DNA from: an uncultured Alphaproteobacteria bacterium
Lineage (GTDB): Bacteria; Pseudomonadota; Alphaproteobacteria; Rhodobacterales; Rhodobacteraceae
Length of the DNA stretch: 45,393 bases
Direction: 5' to 3'
Assembly (NCBI GenBank): GCA_902537235.1
Contig: CACBAO010000013.1
Location: 1-45,393 of the forward strand
The position numbers were made by a program, and so were the translations under genes. This document shows, one piece after another, positions 16,833 through 25,125 of the stretch (its first letter is position 1; each line of letters starts with the position of its first letter). The notes below the pieces were generated by a model. It did not search any database and was not told where the DNA came from. It was given only the letters and a program-made list of their open reading frames with translations.

Positions 16833-17593
16833 GTCATCCTCATCGGTATATTTGATTTGCTTAGAAACTCCTTTACCTCTGCTATGGTTATTTCATTAAA
16901 ATGAAAAACAGAGGCAGCGAGTAAAGCTGACGCTCCGCCATATCTTACAGCATCTAAAAAATGTTCGACCTTACCAGCACCCCCCGATGCTATTACTGGA
17001 ATGCTTACGATTGATGTTATAGCTTTCAGAAGCTTTAAATCGTAGCCATCCTTAACTCCGTCTTTATCCATAGAGGTTAATAAGATCTCCCCAGCACCAT
17101 TATCTTCCATAGTCTTGGCAAATTCCGTTGCTTTAATTCCAGTAGACTTTGTTCCACCATGCGTAAAAACCTCCCAATCATTTATACTTACACTAAATTT
17201 TGCGTCTATAGCTACTACTATGCATTGACTACCAAACTTATCAGCGGCCAAAGATATCAACTTAGGATTAGATACGGCTGCACTATTGAAGCTTACCTTA
17301 TCGGCTCCATGATTAAGTAATGTTTCTACTTCAGAAACTTGTCGGACCCCACCTCCAACTGTCAAAGGCATAAAGCATTTTTCAGCTGTATTTTTTACAA
17401 TGTCATAAGTTGTGTTTCTATTTTCTTGGGATGCTGAAATATCTAAAAAACATAATTCATCAGCACCTTCATCATTATAAATTTTTGCAATTTCCACTGG
17501 GTCCCCAGCATCCCGCAAGTTGATAAAGTTTGTTCCCTTAACTACTCTACCATCTTTCACATCTAAGCAAGGTATTATCCGCGTCTTTAACAT
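16829..17593 (-). CDS. hisF: Imidazole glycerol phosphate synthase subunit HisF
   Basis: Cyclase subunit that uses ammonia from HisH to form IGP and AICAR. It is 254 residues, a (beta/alpha)8 barrel. The conserved [20 protein letters not shown] with catalytic D11 opens the protein; [17 protein letters not shown] (second catalytic aspartate, about 130) and [12 protein letters not shown] follow. One base separates it from hisA. Confidence 0.97.
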   Translation of the reverse strand: MLKTRIIPCLDVKDGRVVKGTNFINLRDAGDPVEIAKIYNDEGADELCFLDISASQENRNTTYDIVKNTAEKCFMPLTVGGGVRQVSEVETLLNHGADKVSFNSAAVSNPKLISLAADKFGSQCIVVAIDAKFSVSINDWEVFTHGGTKSTGIKATEFAKTMEDNGAGEILLTSMDKDGVKDGYDLKLLKAITSIVSIPVIASGGAGKVEHFLDAVRYGGASALLAASVFHFNEITIAEVKEFLSKSNIPMRMT

Positions 17594-17594
17594 T

Positions 17595-18314
17595 TCATTG
17601 CTTTAAAATTCTCAATGCGTCTCTAACATTAAGAGCACCAGTGTATAGCGCTTTGCCAGCAATAACGCCTTCAAGGTTTGGAATAGATTTTTTAACGCTT
17701 TCAAGGTTTTCTAGGCCATTTATGCCTCCAGATCCTATAACTGGGACGCTGACATATTCCGCTAAATTTTTTGTATCACTAGAATTCAATCCTTCCATAA
17801 GGCCATCTCTAGCTATATCTGTGAATACAATTGCATCCACCCCACAATCTTCGAAGCTTTTTGCAAGATCTAATGTGTTTATGTTTGATGTATTTTTCCA
17901 GCCTGAAGTGGCGACTTTATTTGCTCTAGAGTCTAAAGCAATCAATATACCATCAAACATTCTGCAGGCCTCTCTAACAATGGTAGGATTGGAAACTGCC
18001 AAAGTGCCCAAAATTACTCTGTCTATACCTCTAGATTTCCAGAATTCTATCTGGTCCAAACTCCTTATGCCGCCTCCAACTTGAATCTTCAAAGAAGTAG
18101 AACTTCTAATATCTTCAATGGTCTTGATATTCTCTTTGCTTCTCGAAACAGCTGCATCTAGATCTACCACGTGCACCCACTCACAGCCCTCTTTTTGGAA
18201 CAACTTTGCTTGTGCGATAGGATCGTCATTGTAAATAACCGCGGTGGTCAAATCTCCACGCTCTAATCTAACACATTGACCCCCTTTTAGGTCTATAGCA
18301 GGATAAAAATTCAA
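17595..18314 (-). CDS. hisA: Phosphoribosylformimino-AICAR-P isomerase HisA
   Basis: Isomerase of histidine step 4, 239 residues, a barrel related to His[16 protein letters not shown] with catalytic D8, [26 protein letters not shown] (second catalytic aspartate) and [13 protein letters not shown] are all in place. The start codon appears to be TTG, with no strong ribosome-binding site. A DUF2147 gene on the opposite strand separates hisA from hisH, so hisA must be read through that gene or have its own promoter. Confidence 0.96.
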   Translation of the reverse strand: MNFYPAIDLKGGQCVRLERGDLTTAVIYNDDPIAQAKLFQKEGCEWVHVVDLDAAVSRSKENIKTIEDIRSSTSLKIQVGGGIRSLDQIEFWKSRGIDRVILGTLAVSNPTIVREACRMFDGILIALDSRANKVATSGWKNTSNINTLDLAKSFEDCGVDAIVFTDIARDGLMEGLNSSDTKNLAEYVSVPVIGSGGINGLENLESVKKSIPNLEGVIAGKALYTGALNVRDALRILKQ

Positions 18315-18419
18315 CTTAACTTTCTCGGTCTTTGTTTTTGTAATACACTCTGTATGTAAAATTAATACACTGTAAATAATATGTTAACAAGGTTTAAAGA
18401 AATTCTGGAGGAGCGAATA

Positions 18420-18827
18420 ATGAGGAAGATAATTGCAACCGTAATCATGTTTTTTATAGTCAGTGCTAGTGTTTCTGCCCAGCCGTTTTCAGGTGTATAC
18501 AAAACCATGCCAAGTAAAACGACTGGAGGATGGGCCCTTGTAAAATTTGGGGCTTGCAAAGAAAATAACAACTTCACATGTGGTACTTTGATAAAGGCCT
18601 TTTCCAGGGACGGGAAGGCCATAAAAAACTACGAGCATAAGGGTAAATATGTTGTTTGGGACATGAGAAAAGAGGGAGATAAAAATTTTTCTGGAGGGAA
18701 AATAAAAGATTATAGTGATGGAAAGGTATATAATTCAAAAATGGAAATACTGTCTAAGAACAAAATTGGAGTCTCTGGATGTGTTTTGTTTATCTGTCAA
18801 GCACAAGAATGGAGCAAGGTAAATTAG
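18420..18827 (+). CDS. DUF2147 family exported protein
   Basis: Secreted protein of 135 residues. The start is set by GGAGGAG six bases before the ATG at 18420. Residues 1-20 are a signal peptide (core IATVIMFFIVSASVSA). The mature part shows the DUF2147 pattern: SGVYKTMPSKTTGGWALVKFG, a cysteine pair region, GGKIKDYSDGKVYNSKMEI and a terminal GVSGCVLFICQAQEWSKV. Function of the family is unknown; a calycin-like lipid-binding fold is a fair guess only. It lies antisense inside the his operon and converges on hisH with two bases between the stops. Confidence 0.83.
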   Translation: MRKIIATVIMFFIVSASVSAQPFSGVYKTMPSKTTGGWALVKFGACKENNNFTCGTLIKAFSRDGKAIKNYEHKGKYVVWDMRKEGDKNFSGGKIKDYSDGKVYNSKMEILSKNKIGVSGCVLFICQAQEWSKVN

Positions 18828-18829
18828 TG

Positions 18830-19477
18830 TCATATCATTTTAGGGTTCCAATCAATAAAGTTCCTTATAATTTTTAGTCCTGGGATTTGACTTTTTTCAG
18901 GATGAAATTGCAAGCCCACGATATTGTCTTTAGCAATGCCTGAAACTATTTTCTTGCCATGATTTGTAGTTGCGATAACTTCTTCTTTCGAGCGGACGTT
19001 AAATTCATAGGAATGAACGAAATAAAAGTGATCATTTATATGAATGCCTTTAAACAGTGGATGAAATTTATTGAAATGTAGACTGTTCCAGCCCATGTGG
19101 GGTATTTTAAAGCTTTTCTTGACTCCAATTTTTTTTACTTCTCCTGAAATCCAGTTAAGACCTGTGTTATTTTTTTGCCCCTCATGTCCCTTTGTCGCTA
19201 GAAGCTGCATTCCTACACAAATTCCGAGAAATGGTTTTTTCTTCTCAATTACCAGCTCAAAAAGAGCTTTATAAACATCTGTATTCTCTAATAATTTCGA
19301 CTTGCAAAAGGAAAACGACCCAACTCCTGGTAAAACAAGTCTATCTGCGGCTAAGATTTCTTTGTGACATGAGGTTATTTTAACACTAACATTTTTAAAT
19401 TCAGATGCAGCAACTTGAAAGCTTTTCAGAGCTGAATGGAGGTTGCCACTTCTATAATCGATAATGGCAATTTTCAT
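18830..19477 (-). CDS. hisH: Imidazole glycerol phosphate synthase subunit HisH
   Basis: Class I glutamine amidotransferase that feeds ammonia to HisF. It is 215 residues. The oxyanion region LPGVGSF (about 49-55), nucleophile C87 in FLGICVGMQLL, and the H192/E194 pair in LQFHPEKS form a complete catalytic triad. It starts two bases after hisB. It is separated from its partner hisF by hisA and by the antisense DUF2147 gene. Confidence 0.96.
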   Translation of the reverse strand: MKIAIIDYRSGNLHSALKSFQVAASEFKNVSVKITSCHKEILAADRLVLPGVGSFSFCKSKLLENTDVYKALFELVIEKKKPFLGICVGMQLLATKGHEGQKNNTGLNWISGEVKKIGVKKSFKIPHMGWNSLHFNKFHPLFKGIHINDHFYFVHSYEFNVRSKEEVIATTNHGKKIVSGIAKDNIVGLQFHPEKSQIPGLKIIRNFIDWNPKMI

Positions 19478-19479
19478 TT

Positions 19480-20064
19480 TTACAACCTTCCTTTAGTAGA
19501 GGGTATGGACTCTATAGTTTTATTTTTCAATACAGCCATTTTTATCGCTCTTCCTATTCCCTTGAAAATTGCTTCTGAGATGTGGTGTGAATTAAATCCA
19601 TCAAGCAACTCTACGTGAAGTGTAGCGCCTGAGTGCATACCGAATGCATTGAAAAACTCCCGCACTAGTTCTAGATCAAAAGTGCCAACTCTGTTTGTTG
19701 GAAATCTTACTTTCCAATTGAGAAATGATCTGCCAGAAAAGTCTAAAGCAACTCGGACCAAAGCATCATCCATTGGAAGCAAAAAAAAGCCGTATCTGCT
19801 TATTCCTTTTTTATTACCCATAGCTTCTAAAAATGCTTTTCCTAGACAAATCCCGCAATCCTCAACAGTATGGTGGAAATCAATTCCGATATCTCCTTGT
19901 GCATCCAGTTCAAGGTCAATTGAAGAATGAAATACAAGTTGGTCTAGCATATGATCAAAGAAGGGTATATTTGTCCCTATTTTAGATTTGCCTGTGCCGT
20001 CTAGATTTAACTCTAAATTAATTGTAGTCTCGTTAGTAGATCTTTCTATTTTAGCAATTCTCAT
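19480..20064 (-). CDS. hisB: Imidazoleglycerol-phosphate dehydratase HisB
   Basis: Manganese enzyme of histidine step 6, 194 residues, monofunctional (no phosphatase domain). Metal-binding signatures FFDHMLDQLVFHS (about 34-46), DFHHTVEDCGICLG (about 64-77), GRSFLNW and FNSHHISEAIFKGIGRA (about 163-179) are intact. First gene of the his cluster; the earlier hisGDC genes are not here. Confidence 0.96.
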   Translation of the reverse strand: MRIAKIERSTNETTINLELNLDGTGKSKIGTNIPFFDHMLDQLVFHSSIDLELDAQGDIGIDFHHTVEDCGICLGKAFLEAMGNKKGISRYGFFLLPMDDALVRVALDFSGRSFLNWKVRFPTNRVGTFDLELVREFFNAFGMHSGATLHVELLDGFNSHHISEAIFKGIGRAIKMAVLKNKTIESIPSTKGRL

Positions 20065-20167
20065 TATCTTTTTAGACTTTAATTTCGTTTTATTTTGGGT
20101 TAAAGGTGATATGATTTATTAATTAGATGTATCTTTACCATCAAATTTATTTCATTACGAGAGAAAA

Positions 20168-21247
20168 ATGGTCTCAAAAAATTCTAGAACGAACTGGACA
20201 ATTTTGTTGATTATAGGAGCTATATTCTTTGCTGTTACACTCCATTCCAGCCAAATTATAGCTGCGTTGATAAAGTCAGAGCTACTTTCAATTAATATCG
20301 AGAAAATAAGTAAAGAGGGTGGTACAAAAAACACAAGAATAGTAGCTGATCAACAACTTGAAAGGGTTACTTCTAGTCTAGAAAATACTGAAAGGATGTT
20401 GACAAGCAGCAATCGAGAATTGGCTGCATTAGAGTTGGCAAGAAAGAATTTACAAGATGAAAAAGGAAAGCTTACTGCAAGCATCGAAAAACTAAAATTT
20501 GAATTAGTTGACCAACAAAACAAAAAAAAATTACTTGAAAGTAATAAAGGAAAAATTGAATCGGAGCTGGAGATACTTAAAGCAGAGAATGATCAATTAA
20601 AGAATAAGTTGAGCTCTTTGGATAAGGTTGCTTTGGAAAAAGATAAATTAGAAAAATCGTTTAAAACATTAGAAGAAAAAAATAGAATCCTAACCGATCA
20701 ACTAGAAAGCGTACCTGATAACGAAAAATTGTTGGAGAGATCACAGGAGTTAAAACAAAAAATAATTTCTCTCAATGAACAGCTTACCACTCAAAAAATG
20801 CTTATTGAAGGTTATGAATCAAACCAAAAGATCCAATTGAATAGTGCAGGCAATTCTGGAATCGGTAGCAACGAAGATTATAAGAAATTGATATTGGATT
20901 TGAAAAAGGAACATAGAAATGAGATTGCAAGGTTAAAAAATGAGATAGTTAGAACAGATAAATTTAAGGGTAACTTTGATGAGTTAAATGGCATCAAAGT
21001 CGTATTTTCAGGTTTTATGGGTTATGACCTAGATCGTAAAGAGATTATTTTCATGACTCGAGAGGGACAAAAAATTATGATGGTACAAGATAATTTCACC
21101 GGAACCTTAGTTGGAGAGTGCGGGTTACCTGTTATCTCTAGTGAAAATGAAACTAGATGTGCAGCTACCATAATAGCTAGACTACTTTTTCATAAAAATG
21201 GTCCAATCATGAAAGGTCTGGAAATTGTGGAAGTAAGAAAAAAATAA
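20168..21247 (+). CDS. Membrane-anchored coiled-coil protein of unknown function
   Basis: A 359-residue protein with one N-terminal membrane helix (about 10-31, WTILLIIGAIFFAVTLHSSQ), then a long coiled coil from about 60 to 210 rich in Glu, Lys and Leu heptads, and a compact C-terminal region (about 275-355) with beta-like segments such as GIKVVFSGFMGYDLDRKEIIFM. Ribosome-binding site GAGAG precedes the ATG. I do not recognise a family. It is 40 bases upstream of the transglycosylase gene, and the sigma-54 promoter of that gene lies just after its stop, so it is probably a separate unit. An envelope or motility role is a guess from position. Confidence 0.75.
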   Translation: MVSKNSRTNWTILLIIGAIFFAVTLHSSQIIAALIKSELLSINIEKISKEGGTKNTRIVADQQLERVTSSLENTERMLTSSNRELAALELARKNLQDEKGKLTASIEKLKFELVDQQNKKKLLESNKGKIESELEILKAENDQLKNKLSSLDKVALEKDKLEKSFKTLEEKNRILTDQLESVPDNEKLLERSQELKQKIISLNEQLTTQKMLIEGYESNQKIQLNSAGNSGIGSNEDYKKLILDLKKEHRNEIARLKNEIVRTDKFKGNFDELNGIKVVFSGFMGYDLDRKEIIFMTREGQKIMMVQDNFTGTLVGECGLPVISSENETRCAATIIARLLFHKNGPIMKGLEIVEVRKK

Positions 21248-21260
21248 AATCAAGCGCTAT

Positions 21261-21276
21261 TGGCATGTTCATTGCA
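21261..21276 (+). promoter_or_regulatory. Sigma-54 promoter (-24/-12) of the transglycosylase / K+ channel operon
   Basis: TGGCATGTTCATTGCA has GG and GC separated by exactly ten bases, with the conserved TGGCA and TTGCA ends. It lies in the gap after the coiled-coil gene. Transcription would start near 21287, which coincides with the first ATG of the next gene. The mRNA could be leaderless, or translation may begin slightly downstream. Confidence 0.72.
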
Positions 21277-21286
21277 GTTTTTTTGC

Positions 21287-22210
21287 ATGATCATGACCAA
21301 TAACCGAGTAAGCGAGTATAAAGTCTTTTTTTTATTTTTAATGTTGTCCCTTCTGTTGAATATTAGTGGCGTATACTCTCAATCTTTAAATTCTTATCAG
21401 GATACACTAAAGTGTGAGTACCTCGCAAAAGATGCGGAGAAAAAATATGGATTACCAGAAAATATTCTGCTGAGTATTTCAAGAGTAGAGTCTGGTTATC
21501 AAAAAGTAGATGGAATTACCAGAGCATGGCCGTGGACTTTGAATGCCGGTGGGGATAGTGCTTACTTTCAAACAAAAAAAGCAGCTTTGGGTTCTTTGAA
21601 AGACAGAATTAAAATAGGTGTTACAAATATCGACATTGGTTGTATGCAGCTTAATTACCGTTGGCATAAAAAATTTTTTAAAAGTTTAAGCGATATGATC
21701 AATCCAATACAAAATGTCGATTATGGAGCAAGGTTTTTAAAAAAACTGCATCAGCGACACGGTTCATGGGAAAAAGCGGTAAAGTACTATCACTCTTCAA
21801 AAAGTAAATTTAATGTTAAGTACTATAGAAAAGTGAAAGCAGTATGGAAAAGAGAAAATAATCAAAGTTCATTGGAACCAAAATTAGTAGCCACTGTTCT
21901 AAAACCTGAAAGTAAAAAAATCAATATTTTAAAGAATAAAGACAGGGCAGTACCTTTGATCAAAATAAATAAGACTGATAAAAGTGTATATGTTAAAGAG
22001 CCACCAGCCAGTAAGTCGGCATCAGAAGAAAACAAATCTATAGTTATCAGTACAGCGAATTTCACGAAATTGGTCGATACCGGAAACGAATTTGATTTTA
22101 CTAGTTTTGTAAAAAACGTAAGTCGCAAAAACAATGCGCTACCTAAATATATTCGTGATAACTGGACAATTGTGTTATCAATAAGGAATCAATTCGAAAA
22201 CGACAAGTGA
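21287..22210 (+). CDS. Exported lytic transglycosylase (SLT domain), candidate flagellar muramidase
   Basis: Peptidoglycan-cleaving enzyme of about 307 residues from the ATG at 21287. A signal peptide (about 1-31, core VFFLFLMLSLLLNISG) leads to the SLT domain (about 40-190). E68 in ISRVESGYQ is the catalytic acid, and NIDIGCMQLNYRWH and QNVDYGARFLKKLHQRHGSWEKAVKYYHS are classic SLT motifs. The C-terminal 110 residues are lysine-rich and unassigned. It heads an operon with the 78-residue protein and the K+ channel under a sigma-54 promoter. In Rhodobacter sphaeroides a separate transglycosylase (SltF) opens the wall for the flagellar rod; this could be its counterpart, by inference. Confidence 0.86.
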   Translation: MIMTNNRVSEYKVFFLFLMLSLLLNISGVYSQSLNSYQDTLKCEYLAKDAEKKYGLPENILLSISRVESGYQKVDGITRAWPWTLNAGGDSAYFQTKKAALGSLKDRIKIGVTNIDIGCMQLNYRWHKKFFKSLSDMINPIQNVDYGARFLKKLHQRHGSWEKAVKYYHSSKSKFNVKYYRKVKAVWKRENNQSSLEPKLVATVLKPESKKINILKNKDRAVPLIKINKTDKSVYVKEPPASKSASEENKSIVISTANFTKLVDTGNEFDFTSFVKNVSRKNNALPKYIRDNWTIVLSIRNQFENDK

Positions 22211-22443
22211 ACAGCAATCTCATGAATGACGCAGAAAAAAAACTATTAGATGACATATCACTGGTGTTGAAAAAACACCCAGATTTTGATTCCCCCTTTT
22301 TTAGGGCCGACGGCGATTTGGTTATACCCCTTAACAGTACACTTAAGAAAAATAGGGAAGCCCATAAAAGATTTGCTAATGCATTTAGCCAGATGATGAA
22401 AAACGATGCCAGTAAGAGACGAAAAAATAAAGCTTGGGTTTAA
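22207..22443 (+). CDS. Small soluble protein of unknown function (78 aa)
   Basis: A 78-residue hydrophilic frame starting at a GTG that overlaps the transglycosylase stop (GTGA), which suggests translational coupling; an ATG at 22222 is an alternative. The middle reads HPDFDSPFFRADGDLVIPLN, and the C-terminus is basic and helical (KKNREAHKRFANAFSQMMK...RRKNK). No family recognised. It lies between the transglycosylase and the channel gene, with the channel frame starting at its end. Confidence 0.65.
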   Translation: MNSNLMNDAEKKLLDDISLVLKKHPDFDSPFFRADGDLVIPLNSTLKKNREAHKRFANAFSQMMKNDASKRRKNKAWV

Positions 22444-22463
22444 ATTTAATCACTGTTTTAGAT

Positions 22464-23366
22464 ATGATCACAAAAGAACGTCTTCTTGAAATTCTGGACA
22501 AAAGTAAGCCGGAAGATAAGGTAAGTTACTATACGGAGATAGCTTTATCTTTATTAATAATGTTAAACCTCATAGCTGTATCATTGGAGTCAGTGCCAAG
22601 TCTAAGTGAGAAATTTTCGAATATCTTTCTTTACTTTGAGATTTTTTCTGTAGTTATATTTAGCCTGGAATACATTGCTCGTATATGGGCAAGTGCGGCA
22701 AAAAAAGATACACAATATAATTCGGCATTTGGGAAAAGGTTAAGCTATATTTTCAGCTTTACCGGTGTCATTGATTTTTTAGCGATTGTACCCAGTATCT
22801 TAGCTATTTTTATTTCTAGTGTAGACTTAAGATGGCTAAGGGTCTTACGTTTACTTCGATTACTGAAGATCTCTCACTACTCTACAGCGCTAGAAGATCT
22901 TTGGTCAGCGATAAGGCACGAAAGAAGTTCGTTCATAGCTGCTCTTTATCTATTTGCGATTGCACTCTTCTTTTCATCCGCAATGATGTATGTTGCTGAG
23001 AATACTGCTCAACCCGATAAATTTAGATCAATTCCTGAAACAATGTGGTGGTCTTTAATTACTTTGACAACAGTCGGTTATGGTGATGTGTCGCCTCTGA
23101 CGCCCTTGGGAAAAATTATAGGAGCGGTAACTGCTATAATGGGTGTTTGTGTGGTAGCTCTTTTAACAGGTATTGTAGCTAACGCATTTGCTAACCAAGT
23201 GGCTAGAAGAAAAGCAATATTGGAGGCAGAGGTAGCCAATGCTTTACTGGATGGCGAAATATCAGATCAGGAGCAGGAAAAGATTGAGTCACTAAGAAAA
23301 AGATTCGATTTGAGCGAGGATCATGTGGAAGCGATCATTGAGGTTTTTAAAGATACTAAAAAGTAG
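22464..23366 (+). CDS. Voltage-gated potassium channel (Kv-type, six helices)
   Basis: Ion channel of about 300 residues. Helices S1-S3 lie between about 20 and 120, the voltage sensor S4 is the arginine-rich RWLRVLRLLRLLK (about 123-135), and the pore helix plus selectivity filter LTTVGYGDVSP (about 200-210) is a perfect K+ filter, followed by S6. A short cytoplasmic tail ends in a helix (SDQEQEKIESLRKRFDLSEDHVEAIIEVF). I use the ATG at 22464; a TTG at 22434 overlaps the previous gene. It appears to be third in a sigma-54 operon next to rpoN and motAB, an unusual setting for a K+ channel. Confidence 0.9.
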   Translation: MITKERLLEILDKSKPEDKVSYYTEIALSLLIMLNLIAVSLESVPSLSEKFSNIFLYFEIFSVVIFSLEYIARIWASAAKKDTQYNSAFGKRLSYIFSFTGVIDFLAIVPSILAIFISSVDLRWLRVLRLLRLLKISHYSTALEDLWSAIRHERSSFIAALYLFAIALFFSSAMMYVAENTAQPDKFRSIPETMWWSLITLTTVGYGDVSPLTPLGKIIGAVTAIMGVCVVALLTGIVANAFANQVARRKAILEAEVANALLDGEISDQEQEKIESLRKRFDLSEDHVEAIIEVFKDTKK

Positions 23367-23383
23367 ACGTTTAAGTGTTAGCT

Positions 23384-23399
23384 TGGCATGTATTATGCA
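23384..23399 (+). promoter_or_regulatory. Sigma-54 promoter (-24/-12) of the 54-residue gene
   Basis: TGGCATGTATTATGCA shows GG-N10-GC with exact spacing. Transcription would begin near 23410, just before GGAGG at 23416 and the ATG at 23425. The promoter, ribosome-binding site and start codon are ideally placed relative to each other, which strengthens both the promoter and the small gene. Confidence 0.75.
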
Positions 23400-23424
23400 C
23401 TCTTTAAAGTAAATGGAGGAATAT

Positions 23425-23589
23425 ATGATCAACCGTTCACACGAAATACAAAGAGAACCTAAAAATTTAGAGGAAGATTTTGATTTGGCTTTCAAGCTAG
23501 TTTTCTTTGATGAAAATGACAGAGAAGTAGAACCAGCTCAGTATAAGCCGTTAAGCACTTTTAGGGTTGAAAAAGACATTGCAGTTTAA
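23425..23589 (+). CDS. Small acidic protein under sigma-54 control (54 aa)
   Basis: A 54-residue frame with GGAGG five bases before the ATG and a well-spaced sigma-54 promoter upstream. The product is soluble and acidic (EPKNLEEDFDLAFKLVFFDENDREVEPAQYKP) with no signal peptide or membrane helix. It faces the 3' end of rpoN across a hairpin. No family recognised. In context it could be a flagellar chaperone, an anti-activator or a feedback regulator; nothing in the sequence chooses between these. Confidence 0.68.
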   Translation: MINRSHEIQREPKNLEEDFDLAFKLVFFDENDREVEPAQYKPLSTFRVEKDIAV

Positions 23590-23604
23590 TAACTATTTTC
23601 ACGT

Positions 23605-23635
23605 TTTTCTAAAGTAATTAGAAAAGTTTTCTTCT
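23605..23635 (+). terminator. Candidate bidirectional terminator between the 54-residue gene and rpoN
   Basis: TTTTCTAA (23605-23612) and TTAGAAAA (23618-23625) form an eight-pair AT-rich hairpin with a five-base loop, followed on the plus strand by GTTTTCTTCTT. On the minus strand the hairpin is followed by a short A/T run. It lies between two convergent genes. The stem is weak in GC. Confidence 0.45.
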
Positions 23636-23637
23636 TG

Positions 23638-25125
23638 CTATGCAGTCATAGCGTCTAATTTTGCTCTCCTTTTTCTCTCTGATGAAGAAGGAATATTGAG
23701 CATCTCTCTATATTTTGCTACTGTTCTTCTAGCTAGCTTCACACCATTTTTACTTACAATTTTTGCTATTAGATCGTCACTAAGAGGTTTATCACCTCTT
23801 TCTTCCTTAAGAATTTTCTTTATCATGTTTCTCACTGCAGCTGCTGACTTACTATTTTCTTTGTCATTAGTTTCAATAGTCACGCTAAAAAGTGATTTTA
23901 ATGGAAATGTTCCTTTAGGCGTGGCAATCAGTAACCCGTTGGTCACTCTACTTACGGTGCTCTCATGCATTTTTACTGCCATTGCAATATCTTTCAACGA
24001 TAAGGGCATAAGAAAATCCATTCCTTTTTCAAGAAAGCCTCTTTGCCTTTTAATTATTTCCGCTGTGATCTTTAATGTAGTTATATTTCTTTGCTCTAAT
24101 GCTCTCTTTAACCATCTTGCAGATGAAAGAGCTTGGTTTGCATAATCATCAATTTTTGTATTTTTACTACCCCTTGGCGATAATTTTTTGGCGTAGTCTT
24201 CATTTATATTGATTGATGGTAGTGTTGAACGATTAAGGTCGACTATCCAATCCTCACTACTCTTTCTTACCAAAAGATCTGGCTTGTGCACATTTGAATT
24301 TTCTGTGGAGAATGAAGATCCGGGCTTTGGGTCTAAACTTCTTATTATTGCCAAAAAGCCTTTAACTTTGGTTTCATCACATCCAATTTTCTTGATTAAG
24401 CCCTTTAAATCACCTCTGCCGAGCAAGGGGAGGTTTTCTAAAAGGTTAGAAAGTTCGCTACACATTAAGCCTTTGTCCAATATTTGAAGTCTTAAACATT
24501 CAGACAAGTTCCTGGAGAAAAGTCCTGTAGGTTCTGCACCTTGTAACTTTATCAAAACATTTTTAAGTTCGTCATAATCCACTCTGGTCTCAAGGTGAAT
24601 TTCATCAAGCGATTTTCCTAACCAACCTGAAGGTTCCAACGCTTCTAAGAAATATCGTGCAATTAAGTGCTCTCTTGAGTTTTCCAATAAATAAGGTAGT
24701 TGTTCCTCGATGTGTGCGATTAATGATTTTTCATGATTGGGCACAGTGGATGCAATCATATCCCAATCTTCACCGTTACTTGAGTTAGCACTATTTCCTG
24801 TCCCATAGTCAATGATTGTATTATCAAATCGATTGTCATAGTCTTCATTATTGGTCGGATCATCAGAAAAACTTGTGGTTTCTTTTGCTAAAACTTCTTC
24901 ACTGTTATGATCATTTTTCTCCGATGAGCCGTTTTCTGTATCCTTGTTGTCAGATGCTTGGGGTTCTTCTTCTACATTGATAAAAGGGTTATCAAAAGTT
25001 TGTTCCTCTAAAAACTGTTTAAGCTCAAGGTTTGTTAATTGAAGTAGTTTAATAGCTTGTTGTAGCTGTGGCGTCATCACTAATGATTGCTTTTGTTTTA
25101 TGTTTAAAGACTGTGATAATTGCAT
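23638..25125 (-). CDS. rpoN: RNA polymerase sigma-54 factor RpoN
   Basis: Alternative sigma factor for -24/-12 promoters, 495 residues from the ATG at 25125 (AGGAG eight bases upstream; a TTG six bases earlier is less likely). Region I is the Gln/Leu-rich N-terminus LSQSLNIKQKQSLVMTPQLQ that contacts activators, region II is acidic (about 50-125), and the core-binding and helix-turn-helix parts follow. The DNA-binding RpoN box ARRTVAKYRE is at about 465-474. The usual neighbours of housekeeping rpoN (lptB and hpf/raiA) are absent; it sits instead beside motility genes that carry sigma-54 promoters, suggesting a flagellum-dedicated copy. Confidence 0.96.
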   Translation of the reverse strand: MQLSQSLNIKQKQSLVMTPQLQQAIKLLQLTNLELKQFLEEQTFDNPFINVEEEPQASDNKDTENGSSEKNDHNSEEVLAKETTSFSDDPTNNEDYDNRFDNTIIDYGTGNSANSSNGEDWDMIASTVPNHEKSLIAHIEEQLPYLLENSREHLIARYFLEALEPSGWLGKSLDEIHLETRVDYDELKNVLIKLQGAEPTGLFSRNLSECLRLQILDKGLMCSELSNLLENLPLLGRGDLKGLIKKIGCDETKVKGFLAIIRSLDPKPGSSFSTENSNVHKPDLLVRKSSEDWIVDLNRSTLPSININEDYAKKLSPRGSKNTKIDDYANQALSSARWLKRALEQRNITTLKITAEIIKRQRGFLEKGMDFLMPLSLKDIAMAVKMHESTVSRVTNGLLIATPKGTFPLKSLFSVTIETNDKENSKSAAAVRNMIKKILKEERGDKPLSDDLIAKIVSKNGVKLARRTVAKYREMLNIPSSSERKRRAKLDAMTA

